A stretch of 64,000 nucleotides of DNA from Mycobacterium sp. E3251 (GTDB lineage Bacteria; Actinomycetota; Actinomycetes; Mycobacteriales; Mycobacteriaceae). Made by a program: the position numbers and the translations under genes. Where the stretch lies: the NCBI RefSeq assembly GCF_001666835.1, contig NZ_LZJF01000068.1:1-64000 (forward strand), given 5' to 3'. The notes under the pieces are model-generated. The model had not been told where the DNA came from. It worked only from the letters and a program-made list of their open reading frames with translations, and ran no database searches. Shown one piece after another: positions 7,775 to 16,956 of the stretch. The number at the start of each line of letters is the position of its first letter. The first letter of the stretch is position 1.

Positions 7775-8536
7775 ATGCGGCGGATCGGGATCCTGGCCGG
7801 TGTGGTGTCGATGGTGCTGGCGATGGGCCTGTCCGGGTGCGGTTCGAGACCGCCCTCCGCATCCGGCAAAGTGGTGGTCTTCGCCGCCGCCTCGCTCAAG
7901 CCCGCGTTCACTCAGATCAGTGCGCAGTTCAGAGCCCAAAATGCGGGCAGCAACGTCGACTTCGAATTCGCGGGATCGTCGGAACTGGCCATCCAGTTGA
8001 CGCAGGGTGCGATCGCCGACGTCTTCGCCTCGGCGGACACCGCGCAGATGGACACGGTTGCCAAGGCCGGCCTGCTGTCCGGCAGCGCGACGAACTTCGC
8101 GTCGAACACGCTGGTGATCGTCACCGCCCCAGGCAACCCCAAGAAGATCGGCGCCTTCGCCGACCTCGCGAGGCCGGGGCTGGGGGTGGTGGTCTGCCAG
8201 GTGCCGGTGCCGTGCGGAGCGGCGACCCAGCGGGTCGAAGTCAGCACCGGCGTCCATCTCAACCCGGTGAGCGAGGAACCCAGCGTGACGGACGTCCTCA
8301 ACAAGGTCACCACCGGCCAGGCGGACGCCGGGCTGGTGTACGTCACCGACGCCCAGAGCGCCGGGAACAAGGTGACCCGCGTCAGCTTCCCGGAGGCCGC
8401 CGGCGCGGTGAACGTCTATCCGATCGCGGTGCTGAAGAATGCTCCGCAGTCGGCGTTGGCGCAACGGTTCGTGGCCGTGGTGACCGGTGAAATCGGTCAA
8501 AACATTTTGGCCCAGTCGGGCTTCGCCAAACCCTAG
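7775..8536 (+). CDS. modA: Molybdate ABC transporter substrate-binding lipoprotein ModA
   Basis: A 253-residue periplasmic binding protein for molybdate/tungstate. It has a lipoprotein signal with lipobox LSGC (lipidated Cys22), then the family pattern VVVFAAASLKPAFTQI, FEFAGSSELAIQL, FASADTAQMD, TGQADAGLVYVTDA and a typical C-terminus. It corresponds to Rv1857. In M. tuberculosis modA is directly followed by modB; here a 2.7-kb opposing gene intervenes, and the modA stop overlaps that gene's stop by four bases. modA and modBC must therefore be transcribed separately. Confidence 0.94.
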   Translation: MRRIGILAGVVSMVLAMGLSGCGSRPPSASGKVVVFAAASLKPAFTQISAQFRAQNAGSNVDFEFAGSSELAIQLTQGAIADVFASADTAQMDTVAKAGLLSGSATNFASNTLVIVTAPGNPKKIGAFADLARPGLGVVVCQVPVPCGAATQRVEVSTGVHLNPVSEEPSVTDVLNKVTTGQADAGLVYVTDAQSAGNKVTRVSFPEAAGAVNVYPIAVLKNAPQSALAQRFVAVVTGEIGQNILAQSGFAKP

Positions 8537-11202
8537 AATTCAGCGGGCCGTTCGAAATCGGTTCGGATCTTGTCGATTTGGGCATAGGCGTAGGTCACGA
8601 TGTCGGCCGTGGTCATCACCTCGCCCTTGCGGGCGAGCGATTCGTAGCTTTGGTCGCCGAGGACCTTGCGAAGATCGGCGATCATTTCTCCGAGTTCGGG
8701 CAAGGTCGTTGCCGCCATCGCACTGACCGCCGCAAGCCCGGCGATGATGGAAGCCGGTTCGTAGCGTCCTAGCCGGTTGAGGAACACGGCGAAGACAGCG
8801 AGCGCGTTGTACATCATGCCGATGTTGCCCGACTCGTGGTTACTGCGAATGGCCACGGCGAGATGATCCAAGGCCGCCCAGGAGTCCCCTTGCTCGGCCA
8901 TGAGTCCGGCGGCCCAGTATGGGAATTGGGTCTCGTAGAACCGGTTGCCGCTGTCCCGCGCGACGAGCAGGCTACGGCGCAGCGCCGCCAGGGCGCGACC
9001 CGGATCGGTGGCCCGGACGGCGTACCCGTACACGAAAAGTACGTAAGCAAGCACCCATGGATTTCCGTTCGCTTCGGCGGCATCGATGAGGCTGTCGGCG
9101 ATTGCCGTCGCCTCGTCGGCCGAACCGCAGACGGCCAAAGCGAAAGCCAGGTTCGCCCTCCCGAACGTGTTGGCGTCGCCGCTGCGCCTCACCTGGGCGC
9201 GACACAGCTCGAGGTACCGTTCGGGCTGCCCGACGAACAAATACGCACTGCCGAGAAACGCCTCGCCGAAGTACGACACTTTGTCGCCTGCGGCGGCGAT
9301 AACCGTCTGACCGATTTCGCTGTAGCCCACAGCCTCTTGGTACCGGCCGACAAGAACGGACAGCGATGCCCCCACGCATACCGCTGCCAGCCGCGGGTGT
9401 TCGACGGCATGAAGGGGTCCGACCATTTCTTCGGCCCAGGCGATGGGTTCGTAGTTCTCGAGAAACGGACCAAGCAAGCCCGCATACGCGGCGATGGCGG
9501 CGCCCGCATCCAGGTCGCCGTGGTCGGCGGCCCAACGAAAGGCGATGCGCAGGTTGGCCAGCTCGACCGTGAGCCAGCCGTACGCCTCGCGCTGTCGCGG
9601 GCTGTCCCACAGCGCCATGAGGTCGGCTTCCCGTCCGGCGAAGTAATGGGCGTGCGCGGTCCGGACCGCGTCTGCCTCACCCGATGCGATGAGTTGTTCC
9701 TCGGCGAACTGGCGGATGGTTTCCAGCATCGAAAAGCGGGTGCGCGCCGCGGACTTGTCCGTCACGAGCAGCGACTTGCGCACCAGGGCGTCGAATACCT
9801 CCAGGATGGCGTACTCGTCGAGCTCTTGCGATCCGGCCACCGCGCACGCGCTTTGCACGTCGAAACCGCCCGCGAAAACCGAACAGCGTTGCAGCACAGT
9901 CCTTTCAGTGTCGTCGAGAAGGTCGTAGGACCAGGCCACCGCGTGGCGCAGCGTGTGATGACGTTCCAGGCCCCGACGCGAGCCGACCAGCAGCCTGAAC
10001 CGGTGATCGAGGCGATCGCGCATCTCGCCGGCGGTCATCGACGCCATCCGTGAGGCGGCCAGCTCGATGGCCAAGGGAATCCCGTCAAGGCGCCGACAGA
10101 TCTCGATGACCGCGCCGGCCTCACCGCCGTCGGCCAGCGAGAAGCCCGGCGAAATGCCTTGGGCGCGTTCGACGAACAGGGTCACCGCCGCAGAATCGAC
10201 GCCCGCCGCCGCGTCCAGCGAGCGCACCGGCCGCACCTGCTCGTCGGGGACTCCGAGTCCTTCGCGACTGGTGGCGAGGATTCGTACGGCCGCCGAGCGC
10301 GCCACGATGGCCTCGATCAGGTCAGCGGCGGCGTCGAGAACGTGCTCGCAGTTGTCGAGCACCAACAGCCGTACCCTGCCCTCCAGTGCCGCGGCCACCG
10401 ATTCGGTGACGGTCTTGCCCGGTTGCTGGGTGATGCCGAGCACCGCGGCAACCGCGTCGGGCACCGCCGCCGGATCGGTGACCGCGGCCAGCTCGAATAG
10501 CCAAACCCCGTCGGGGAACACATCTGCCAGTCGCGCGGCGACTTCCGTCGCGAGGCGGGTCTTGCCGACCCCACCCACGCCGGTCAGCGTGACCATCCGA
10601 TGCGCCTTGACCGCCGCCTCGACGTCGGCGACCTCAACCTCCCGTCCGATCAAGCTGGTGGTCGCGGGCCGCAGGTTTCCCGGAGGCGTGTCGAGCGCCC
10701 GCAACGGCGGAAACTCGGCACGTAGTCCCGCTGCCCGTACTTGAAACACCCCGACCGGCATCGGCACGTCCCGCAACCGTCGCGACCCCAGATTGACGAG
10801 GTCGACTCCGCTGAGCAGACCCGCGGTCGAGTCGGCCAACAGGATCTGCCCGCCGTGACCGGCCGCCATCACCCGTGCGGCGCGGTTGAGCACCGTGCCG
10901 AAGTAGTCACCCTCGCGCAGCTCGGCTTCGCCCGTCGCCAGCCCCATCCGCACCGGCAACTCCAGGTCGCGCTGAGCGGCCACCGCTGCGTCGACCGCTG
11001 AGCGCGGTGACGCGAACGCCGCGCAGACGCCGTCGCCGGTGTGCTTGAACAACCAACCGCCGTGCGCCTCGATTGCCGTTCGCAACACCATGTCGTGGGC
11101 GGCCAGCGCCACCCGCATCCCGTCGGCGTCGGCCTCCCACCGACGGGTCGAACCCTCAATGTCGGTGAACAGGAACGTCACGACACCCGAAGGAGCGGGC
11201 AT
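8533..11202 (-). CDS. Adenylate/guanylate cyclase with NB-ARC ATPase and TPR-like repeats
   Basis: An 889-residue three-part regulator. Residues 1-160 are a class III nucleotide cyclase: metal-binding FTDIEGST (Asp14) and HTGDG (Asp57), and transition-state LNRAARV (Asn106, Arg110). Residues 180-500 are a STAND/NB-ARC ATPase with P-loop GVGGVGKT at 208-215 and Walker B VRLLVLDN near 277-284. The rest is an Ala-rich helical repeat region of TPR type. Related mycobacterial proteins (Rv0891c, Rv1358, Rv2488c groups) often end in a LuxR helix-turn-helix; none is visible here. It lies antisense between modA and modB, so it is an insertion relative to the conserved mod operon. Confidence 0.87.
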   Translation of the reverse strand: MPAPSGVVTFLFTDIEGSTRRWEADADGMRVALAAHDMVLRTAIEAHGGWLFKHTGDGVCAAFASPRSAVDAAVAAQRDLELPVRMGLATGEAELREGDYFGTVLNRAARVMAAGHGGQILLADSTAGLLSGVDLVNLGSRRLRDVPMPVGVFQVRAAGLRAEFPPLRALDTPPGNLRPATTSLIGREVEVADVEAAVKAHRMVTLTGVGGVGKTRLATEVAARLADVFPDGVWLFELAAVTDPAAVPDAVAAVLGITQQPGKTVTESVAAALEGRVRLLVLDNCEHVLDAAADLIEAIVARSAAVRILATSREGLGVPDEQVRPVRSLDAAAGVDSAAVTLFVERAQGISPGFSLADGGEAGAVIEICRRLDGIPLAIELAASRMASMTAGEMRDRLDHRFRLLVGSRRGLERHHTLRHAVAWSYDLLDDTERTVLQRCSVFAGGFDVQSACAVAGSQELDEYAILEVFDALVRKSLLVTDKSAARTRFSMLETIRQFAEEQLIASGEADAVRTAHAHYFAGREADLMALWDSPRQREAYGWLTVELANLRIAFRWAADHGDLDAGAAIAAYAGLLGPFLENYEPIAWAEEMVGPLHAVEHPRLAAVCVGASLSVLVGRYQEAVGYSEIGQTVIAAAGDKVSYFGEAFLGSAYLFVGQPERYLELCRAQVRRSGDANTFGRANLAFALAVCGSADEATAIADSLIDAAEANGNPWVLAYVLFVYGYAVRATDPGRALAALRRSLLVARDSGNRFYETQFPYWAAGLMAEQGDSWAALDHLAVAIRSNHESGNIGMMYNALAVFAVFLNRLGRYEPASIIAGLAAVSAMAATTLPELGEMIADLRKVLGDQSYESLARKGEVMTTADIVTYAYAQIDKIRTDFERPAEF

Positions 11203-11388
11203 CTCAGCAGAATCTCACAACAGACGTGCTCCGAACTGGCTCATCGGCGGAAACTCCCGCGCGTTACCCGATTGGCTATACGTCCGGCGCTAGGTTGAGG
11301 CGGTCCAGATCTCCCGATCCCTGTTAGGGGTGTACGTATCAGCGAGCGCCCTCCGGATCTGCCGCGGTGGGTATACCTACCCGCCGCG

Positions 11389-12147
11389 GTGGGGACGGTG
11401 TTCGTGGTGCTGCCGTTGCTGGCCATCGCGATCAAGGTCGACTGGCCGAATTTCTGGTCGTTGATCACCAGCCCGTCGTCCCGGACGGCGCTGTTGCTCA
11501 GCCTCAAGACCGCCGCGGCCAGCACCCTGCTGTGTGTGCTGCTCGGCGTGCCGATGGCGTTGGTGCTGGCCCGCAGCACGGCGCGGCCGGTGCGGCTGTT
11601 GCGGCCGTTGATCCTGCTGCCGTTGGTGCTGCCGCCGGTGGTGGGTGGGATCGCGTTGCTCTACGCGTTCGGCCGGCTCGGATTGCTCGGCCGGTACCTC
11701 GACGCCGCCGGCATCAGCATCGCGTTCAGCACCACCGCGGTGGTGCTGGCGCAGACGTTCGTCTCGCTGCCGTTCCTGGTTATTTCCCTGGAGGGGGCCG
11801 CGCGCACCGCCGGCGCCGACTTCGAGGTCGTCGCGGCGACCCTCGGGGCGCGTCCCAGCACCGTCTGGTGGCGGGTGACCCTCCCGCTGCTGCTGCCGGG
11901 CCTGGCGTCGGGCACGGTCTTGGCGTTCGCCCGCTCGCTGGGGGAGTTCGGCGCGACCCTGACGTTCGCAGGGTCGCGGCAAGGAGTCACCCGCACGCTG
12001 CCGCTGGAGATCTACCTGCAGCGCGTCACCGACGCCGACGCGGCGGTGGCGTTGTCGATCCTGCTGGTGGCCGTGGCCGCCGTGGTGGTGTTGGGGTTGG
12101 GCGCCCGCCGGCTGACCGGCACCGAGACGAGGCAGACCGGGCCATGA
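11389..12147 (+). CDS. modB: Molybdate ABC transporter permease ModB (start uncertain)
   Basis: Membrane subunit of the molybdate importer. Several transmembrane helices and the EAA-type cytoplasmic loop ([20 protein letters not shown]) that contacts ModC are clear. GTG 11389 is the first usable start codon in frame and would give 252 residues. However, the in-frame codons before it encode [17 protein letters not shown], matching the N-terminus of M. tuberculosis ModB as I recall it. No ATG, GTG or TTG precedes them; an ATC codon at 11338 stands 8 bp after AGGGG, where an ATG would be expected. Either ATC is used, the start was mutated, or translation begins at 11389. The stop overlaps modC by four bases (ATGA). 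Confidence 0.9.
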   Translation: MGTVFVVLPLLAIAIKVDWPNFWSLITSPSSRTALLLSLKTAAASTLLCVLLGVPMALVLARSTARPVRLLRPLILLPLVLPPVVGGIALLYAFGRLGLLGRYLDAAGISIAFSTTAVVLAQTFVSLPFLVISLEGAARTAGADFEVVAATLGARPSTVWWRVTLPLLLPGLASGTVLAFARSLGEFGATLTFAGSRQGVTRTLPLEIYLQRVTDADAAVALSILLVAVAAVVVLGLGARRLTGTETRQTGP

Positions 12148-13250
12148 GCGAATTGCACCTGCGCGCCGTGGTGGCGGAGCGCCGCCTGGACGTCGAATTC
12201 TCCGTATCGGCGGGCGAAGTGCTGGCGGTCCTGGGACCCAACGGCGCGGGCAAGTCGACCGCGCTGCACGTCATCGCCGGGCTGCTTCGCCCGGACCGCG
12301 GATTGGTGCGGTTGGGGGGCCGGGTGCTGACCGACACCGATGCCGGGGTGGACGTGGCCACCCATGATCGCCGCGTCGGCCTGCTGTTGCAGGACCCATT
12401 GCTGTTCCCGCACATGAGCGTTGCCGCCAACGTGGCGTTCGGTCCGCACAGCCGTCGCGGCCGGCTCCGCCCGGCCCGGCGCGCGGAGAAGGCCACGGCG
12501 CTGCGCTGGCTGCGCGAGGTGGAGGCCGAGCCGCTGGCGGGCCGGAAGGCGCGCCAGCTGTCCGGCGGTCAGGCCCAGCGGGTGGCGATCGCGCGGGCGC
12601 TGGCCGCCGAACCCGACGTGCTGCTGCTCGATGAGCCACTGGCGGGCCTCGACGTCGCCGCGGCCGCGGGGATTCGCGCGGTGTTGCGCGGCGCGGTCGG
12701 CCGCACCGGCTGCGCTGTCGTGCTGATCACGCACGACCTGCTCGACGTGTTCACCCTGGCCGACCGGGTGCTGGTGCTCGAGGACGGCAAGGTCTCCGAG
12801 ATCGGCCCGGTCGCCGACGTGCTGACGACGCCGCGCAGCCACTTCGGGGCGCGCATCGCCGGCATCAACCTGGTCAACGGGACCATCGGCCCCGACCGCT
12901 CGCTGCACGCGCGCTCGGGCGCCCGCTGGCACGCGGCCCCCGCCGTTGAGGGAGGCGACGAGCTCGCTGAGGGACGCAACGCGATCGCGGTCTTTCCGCC
13001 GACGGCGGTGGCGGTCTATCGGGAGCTGCCACACGGCAGCCCACGCAACACCGTCGAAGTGACGGTGGCGGAGATGGACATTCGCGGGTCGGCGGTGCTG
13101 GTGCGCGGCGAGCAGCAGCCCGACGGCGCCCCCGGGCTGGCCGCGGAGATCACCGTCGACGCCGCGTCGGAGCTGCGGCTGGCGCCCGGGCAGCAGGTGT
13201 GGTTCTCCGTCAAAGCCCATGAGGTGGCGCTCTATCCGGCGGCGTACTGA
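12144..13250 (+). CDS. modC: Molybdate ABC transporter ATP-binding protein ModC
   Basis: A 368-residue ABC ATPase that energises molybdate import. Walker [10 protein letters not shown] lies at 31-39, signature LSGGQAQ at 139-145 and Walker B VLLLDEP at 159-165. The C-terminal third is a MOP-like domain (about 300-365, ending [15 protein letters not shown]) that binds oxyanion and can inhibit transport. The ATG at 12144 overlaps the modB stop, so the two are translationally coupled. It corresponds to Rv1859 and is followed by apa. Confidence 0.95.
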   Translation: MSELHLRAVVAERRLDVEFSVSAGEVLAVLGPNGAGKSTALHVIAGLLRPDRGLVRLGGRVLTDTDAGVDVATHDRRVGLLLQDPLLFPHMSVAANVAFGPHSRRGRLRPARRAEKATALRWLREVEAEPLAGRKARQLSGGQAQRVAIARALAAEPDVLLLDEPLAGLDVAAAAGIRAVLRGAVGRTGCAVVLITHDLLDVFTLADRVLVLEDGKVSEIGPVADVLTTPRSHFGARIAGINLVNGTIGPDRSLHARSGARWHAAPAVEGGDELAEGRNAIAVFPPTAVAVYRELPHGSPRNTVEVTVAEMDIRGSAVLVRGEQQPDGAPGLAAEITVDAASELRLAPGQQVWFSVKAHEVALYPAAY

Positions 13251-13370
13251 GGGACGGGACCGAGCGCGTGGCCGCCCGGTGGGTTGCACATCGGCAACAT
13301 CGGCAAAACGGCATCGCAATTGTCCGCAAGGCTCCTTGCGTCACAGCGGTAACACGGTAGGTTCGTCGCC

Positions 13371-14432
13371 ATGGACCAGGTGGAACCCAACTCGACACGT
13401 CGCAAAGGCCTGTGGGCGACGCTGGCGATAGCCACGGTGACCAGTGCCAGCGCCGTCACGATCGCTTTGCCGGCGACCTCGAACGCCGACCCGGAAGTCC
13501 CGACTCCGGTCCCGCCGGCGACGACGACCGCCCCCGCCCCGGCTCCCGCCGCAGGCCCGGCGGCTCCCGCAACCACTCCACCGCCGGCTGCTCCGGCGCC
13601 CGGCGCCCCTCCGGCACCGGTCGATCCCAACGCGCCCGTGCCACCGCCGCCGCCGCCCGTCGACCCGAACGCGCCGCCGCCCCCGCCGCCCGCCGACCCG
13701 AACGCCGGGCGGATCGCCAACGCCGTAGGCGGCTTCAGCTACATCCTTCCTCCCGGCTGGGTGGAGTCGGACGCCTCCCACCTCGACTACGGCTCGGCGC
13801 TGCTCAGTAAGACGACGGGGCAGCCGCCGCTGCCCGACCAGCCCCCACCGGTCGCCAACGACACCCGCATCGTGATGGGCCGGCTGGACCAAAAGCTTTA
13901 CGCCAGTGCCGAAGCCAACAACACGAAGGCCGCGGTGCGGCTGGGCTCGGACATGGGTGAGTTCTTCCTGCCGTATCCGGGCACCCGAATCAACCAGGAA
14001 AGCACCCCGCTCACCGGGGCCAATGGCGTCACCGGCAGCGCGTCGTACTACGAGGTCAAGTTCAGCGACGCCTCCAAGCCCAACGGCCAGATTTGGACCG
14101 GCGTCGTCGGACTGCCCGCGGCGAACACGCCGAACGGCGGCCCGCCGCAACGCTGGTTCGTGGTGTGGCTCGGCACGGCGAACGACCCCGTCGACAAGGG
14201 CGCGGCCAAGGCGCTCGCCGAGTCGATCCAGCCCTGGGCGGGCCCGCCCGCCGCGGCGGCTGGTGCCCCGCCGGCCCCGGGGGCCCAACCCGCGCCGGCT
14301 CCGGCCCCAGCAGCACCGGCGCCAGCTCCGGCTCCAGGAGCCCCGGCGCCCTCGCCGGCTCCGGCGCCGGCACCCGCGGGAGAGGTCAGCCCCACCCCGG
14401 CGCCGGCACCACCGCGGACGCAATCGACCTGA
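13371..14432 (+). CDS. apa: Alanine- and proline-rich secreted antigen Apa (fibronectin attachment protein)
   Basis: A 353-residue exported glycoprotein (45/47-kDa antigen, ModD). It has a signal peptide to about residue 39 (PATSNA then DPEVP), a Pro/Ala-rich N-terminal part, a globular core with [36 protein letters not shown] and IWTGVVGLP, and a second Pro/Ala-rich tail. The core contains the fibronectin-binding segments known for M. avium FAP. The Pro-rich regions are targets of O-mannosylation in M. tuberculosis. It corresponds to Rv1860 and keeps the conserved position after modC, although its link to molybdate is only positional. Confidence 0.96.
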   Translation: MDQVEPNSTRRKGLWATLAIATVTSASAVTIALPATSNADPEVPTPVPPATTTAPAPAPAAGPAAPATTPPPAAPAPGAPPAPVDPNAPVPPPPPPVDPNAPPPPPPADPNAGRIANAVGGFSYILPPGWVESDASHLDYGSALLSKTTGQPPLPDQPPPVANDTRIVMGRLDQKLYASAEANNTKAAVRLGSDMGEFFLPYPGTRINQESTPLTGANGVTGSASYYEVKFSDASKPNGQIWTGVVGLPAANTPNGGPPQRWFVVWLGTANDPVDKGAAKALAESIQPWAGPPAAAAGAPPAPGAQPAPAPAPAAPAPAPAPGAPAPSPAPAPAPAGEVSPTPAPAPPRTQST

Positions 14433-14567
14433 CGCGGCCCCTCGGCGCGCCGCGATGATGCGCCAACCGTCTCCGAATCGGATCCTTTTTCGTTACGCAA
14501 AGCGGGTATACCGAAGTGATGGCCCAGCAACTCGCTGGGCTTTGCCAGCGATTGCAAGGAGACCCGC

Positions 14568-14867
14568 ATGACCGTCATGGCAGCTACCGAATATCTGGCC
14601 CGCTCAACGACGTTCACGAGCGTCGGCATCATTGGATACATCATCATCGGTGGTCTGGCGGGTGCGCTCGCCAGCAAGATCATCAGGGGCAGCGGTGCCG
14701 GCATCCTGATGGACATCGTGATCGGCATAATCGGCGCCTTGATCGGCGGCTTCATCCTGAGCTTCTTCGTCAACACCGCAGGTGGTGGTCTGATCTTCAC
14801 GTTCCTCACCGCGCTGCTGGGGTCGCTGATCCTGCTCTGGATCGTCGGCATGGTGCGACGGACCTGA
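14568..14867 (+). CDS. GlsB/YeaQ/YmgE-type small membrane protein (Rv1861 type)
   Basis: A 99-residue integral membrane protein with three hydrophobic segments: IIGYIIIGGLAGALASKII, GAGILMDIVIGIIGALIGGF and LIFTFLTALLGSLILLWIV. The glycine-rich GGxxGxLAxKI pattern marks the transglycosylase-associated (GlsB/YeaQ) family, small stress-linked proteins of unknown mechanism. AAGGAG is well placed before the ATG. It corresponds to Rv1861 and lies between apa and adhA on the same strand. Confidence 0.88.
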   Translation: MTVMAATEYLARSTTFTSVGIIGYIIIGGLAGALASKIIRGSGAGILMDIVIGIIGALIGGFILSFFVNTAGGGLIFTFLTALLGSLILLWIVGMVRRT

Positions 14868-14913
14868 TCAGTTAGTACGTTGCGGCCGTGGTGGTTAGCG
14901 GCATGATGGACGA

Positions 14914-15942
14914 ATGGTTCCACCGCTGACCACCACGACCATGCGCGCGTGGCGGGTGCGCCGGCCCGGACCGATGGACACCGGCCCGCTCGAGCAAACC
15001 ACCGCCGACGTGCCGCGCCCGGGGCCGGCGGAGTTGCTGGTCGCCGTGCGGGCCTGCGGGGTGTGCCGCACCGACCTGCACGTCACCGAGGGCGACCTGC
15101 CCGTACACCGCGACCATGTCACACCCGGCCACGAGGTGGTGGGCGAAGTCGTCGAGGTCGGTCCCGACGCGGGCGACGGGTTTGAGGTGGGAGACCGGGT
15201 GGGGATCGCCTGGCTGCGCCACACCTGCGGCGTGTGCAAGTACTGCCGCCGCGGCGACGAGAACCTGTGCCCGCAATCCCGTTACACCGGCTGGGACGCC
15301 GACGGTGGCTACGCCGAATTCGCTACGGTGCCAGCCGCTTTCGCGCATCCGCTGCCCGGCGGTTACAGCGACAGCGAGTTGGCGCCGTTACTGTGTGCCG
15401 GGATCATCGGTTATCGCTCCCTGCTCCGCGCCGACCTGCCGCCGGGCGGACGGCTGGGTCTGTACGGCTTCGGCGGCAGCGCCCACATCACCGCGCAGGT
15501 CGCGTTGGCGCAGGGCGCGGAGGTGCACGTGATGACGCGTGGAGCCGAGGCGCGTGAACTGGCGATGCAGCTGGGCGCGGCGTCGGCGCAGGGCGCGGCC
15601 GACCCGCCACCGGTCCCGCTGGATGCGGCCATCCTGTTCGCCCCGGTCGGGGAGCTGGTGCTGCCCGCGCTGGAAGCGTTGGACCGCGGCGGCACTCTGG
15701 CGATCGCGGGCATCCACCTGTCCGATATCCCGGTGCTCAACTACCAGCGCCATCTGTTCCAGGAACGCCAGGTCCGCTCGGTCACCTCGAACACCCGGGC
15801 CGATGCGCGGGCGTTCCTCGACTTCGCGGGCCAGCACCACATCGAGGTGACCACGCCGGAATACCCGTTGGACCAAGCGGATCGTGCGCTAGCCGATCTC
15901 AGCGCCGGCCGTATCGCCGGTGCGGCGGTGCTGCTGGTGTGA
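14914..15942 (+). CDS. adhA: Zinc-dependent alcohol dehydrogenase AdhA
   Basis: A 342-residue medium-chain alcohol dehydrogenase. Catalytic zinc ligands appear as CGVCRTDLH (Cys51) and PGHE (His73). The structural zinc lobe has Cys105, Cys108, Cys111 and Cys119 ([15 protein letters not shown]). The cofactor-binding fold shows [10 protein letters not shown] near 165-175 in place of the usual GxGxxG. It interconverts alcohols and aldehydes with NAD(P); the substrate is unknown. The start may be ATG 14914 or the internal Met at residue 10 (14941), which fits the family better (MRAWRV). It corresponds to Rv1862. Confidence 0.92.
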   Translation: MVPPLTTTTMRAWRVRRPGPMDTGPLEQTTADVPRPGPAELLVAVRACGVCRTDLHVTEGDLPVHRDHVTPGHEVVGEVVEVGPDAGDGFEVGDRVGIAWLRHTCGVCKYCRRGDENLCPQSRYTGWDADGGYAEFATVPAAFAHPLPGGYSDSELAPLLCAGIIGYRSLLRADLPPGGRLGLYGFGGSAHITAQVALAQGAEVHVMTRGAEARELAMQLGAASAQGAADPPPVPLDAAILFAPVGELVLPALEALDRGGTLAIAGIHLSDIPVLNYQRHLFQERQVRSVTSNTRADARAFLDFAGQHHIEVTTPEYPLDQADRALADLSAGRIAGAAVLLV

Positions 15943-15948
15943 CCGGCC

Positions 15949-16713
15949 TCAGGCCGTCAGGTGCCAGACCAGGGCGGCGGCCAGCGCCCCGAGGCCGTTC
16001 AGCGACCAGTGCAGCGCGATCGGCGCGATCAGGCTGCCGCTGCGACGGCGCAGCCAGCTGAAGACGAATCCTGCGGCACCGGTGGCCAGCACCGCGCCGG
16101 TCACCCCGGCCAGCATCCCGACGACACCGCCGCCGAGAATCCGGGTGAAGCCGACATTGCTGCTGGTAAGCCCGAGCGACGTTGCGACGTGCCACAGCCC
16201 GAACAGCAACGACCCCGCCAGCGCGACGCCGCGGAACCCCCACGCCCGATGCAGCGCGCCGTGCAGCACGCCGCGGAACGCCAGCTCCTCCGGGATCACG
16301 GTTTGCAGCGGGATGATGACCATCGAGGCGATCAGCGCGCCGGAGACCGTCGCATAGCGGTGGTTCAGAAACATCGGCCGGGTCACGGGGAGCAGCACCC
16401 CCACCGCGATCACCGCGGCCACGACCAGCACCGCGGCCAACGCGTAGCCCAGCCCCGACTTCCAGTGTTCGCGTCCCAACCCGAGATCGGCCCAGTCCAG
16501 ACCGTTGGCGCGCATCAGGAACACCAGGCCGACGGCGGCGGCGGGAACCACGGCGATGCCGGCCCACGGGGTGGTGAAGTGCGCGACGAGGTTGGTCAGC
16601 ACCAAGACCGCGACGACGACAGCGATGTCGAGGTGGATGCGAGCCCGGTGTAGCGCCGAGAGCTGCGAGATCACCGGATGGTGAATGTCGGGTGTCTCGG
16701 CGGCGTCAAGCAT
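15949..16713 (-). CDS. CPBP-family intramembrane metalloprotease (Rv1863c type)
   Basis: A 254-residue polytopic membrane protein with about seven hydrophobic segments. The Abi/CPBP signature is visible: PEELAFRGVLHG with the paired glutamates, followed by LLFGLWHVATS with the second-motif His. These are glutamic/metal-type intramembrane proteases related to CAAX prenyl proteases; in bacteria the substrate is usually unknown. It ends a few bases from convergent adhA and corresponds to Rv1863c. Confidence 0.88.
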   Translation of the reverse strand: MLDAAETPDIHHPVISQLSALHRARIHLDIAVVVAVLVLTNLVAHFTTPWAGIAVVPAAAVGLVFLMRANGLDWADLGLGREHWKSGLGYALAAVLVVAAVIAVGVLLPVTRPMFLNHRYATVSGALIASMVIIPLQTVIPEELAFRGVLHGALHRAWGFRGVALAGSLLFGLWHVATSLGLTSSNVGFTRILGGGVVGMLAGVTGAVLATGAAGFVFSWLRRRSGSLIAPIALHWSLNGLGALAAALVWHLTA

Positions 16714-16754
16714 TCAACCAGCTTACCGATCGGCGCCCGCCGCGACGGTTCAAC

Positions 16755-16809
16755 GAGATTGCCGTCACGGTCGTGGTAGGCCCCGAAGGGCAACCGTGAC
16801 GGCAATCTC
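16755..16809. repeat. 17-bp perfect inverted repeat with a 21-nt loop
   Basis: GAGATTGCCGTCACGGT at 16755-16771 is the exact reverse complement of 16793-16809. The loop contains a smaller GGCCCC/GGGC pairing. It lies between the CPBP gene start and the xfp 3' repeats. It could act as a terminator for xfp transcripts (no T-run on either side) or be a copy of a dispersed intergenic palindrome. Confidence 0.85.
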
Positions 16810-16820
16810 GGCGCGAATCA

Positions 16821-16956
16821 GCTCGACTCCCAGGTCGATGGGTCGTCTCGCTCCCATCACTCACTACGTTCGTTCTGCTCGCTCGACTCCCAGGTCGATG
16901 GGTCGTCTCGCTCCCATCACTCACTACGTTCGTTCTGCTCGCTCGACTCCCAGGTC
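16821..16956. repeat. 60-bp tandem repeat (2.3 copies) at the 3' end of xfp
   Basis: Two identical 60-bp units (16821-16880 and 16881-16940) are followed by 16 bases of a third (to 16956). Each unit reads, on the minus strand, through the last codons of xfp ([12 protein letters not shown] and stop). The gene's 3' end has therefore been copied downstream, each copy with its own in-frame TGA. The unit length is a multiple of three. This is a likely variable-number locus. Confidence 0.95.

Noticed and set aside
11367..12143. A long frame upstream of modC in the same reading frame
   Set aside because: It overlaps modB in another frame; ModC homology starts only at 12144.
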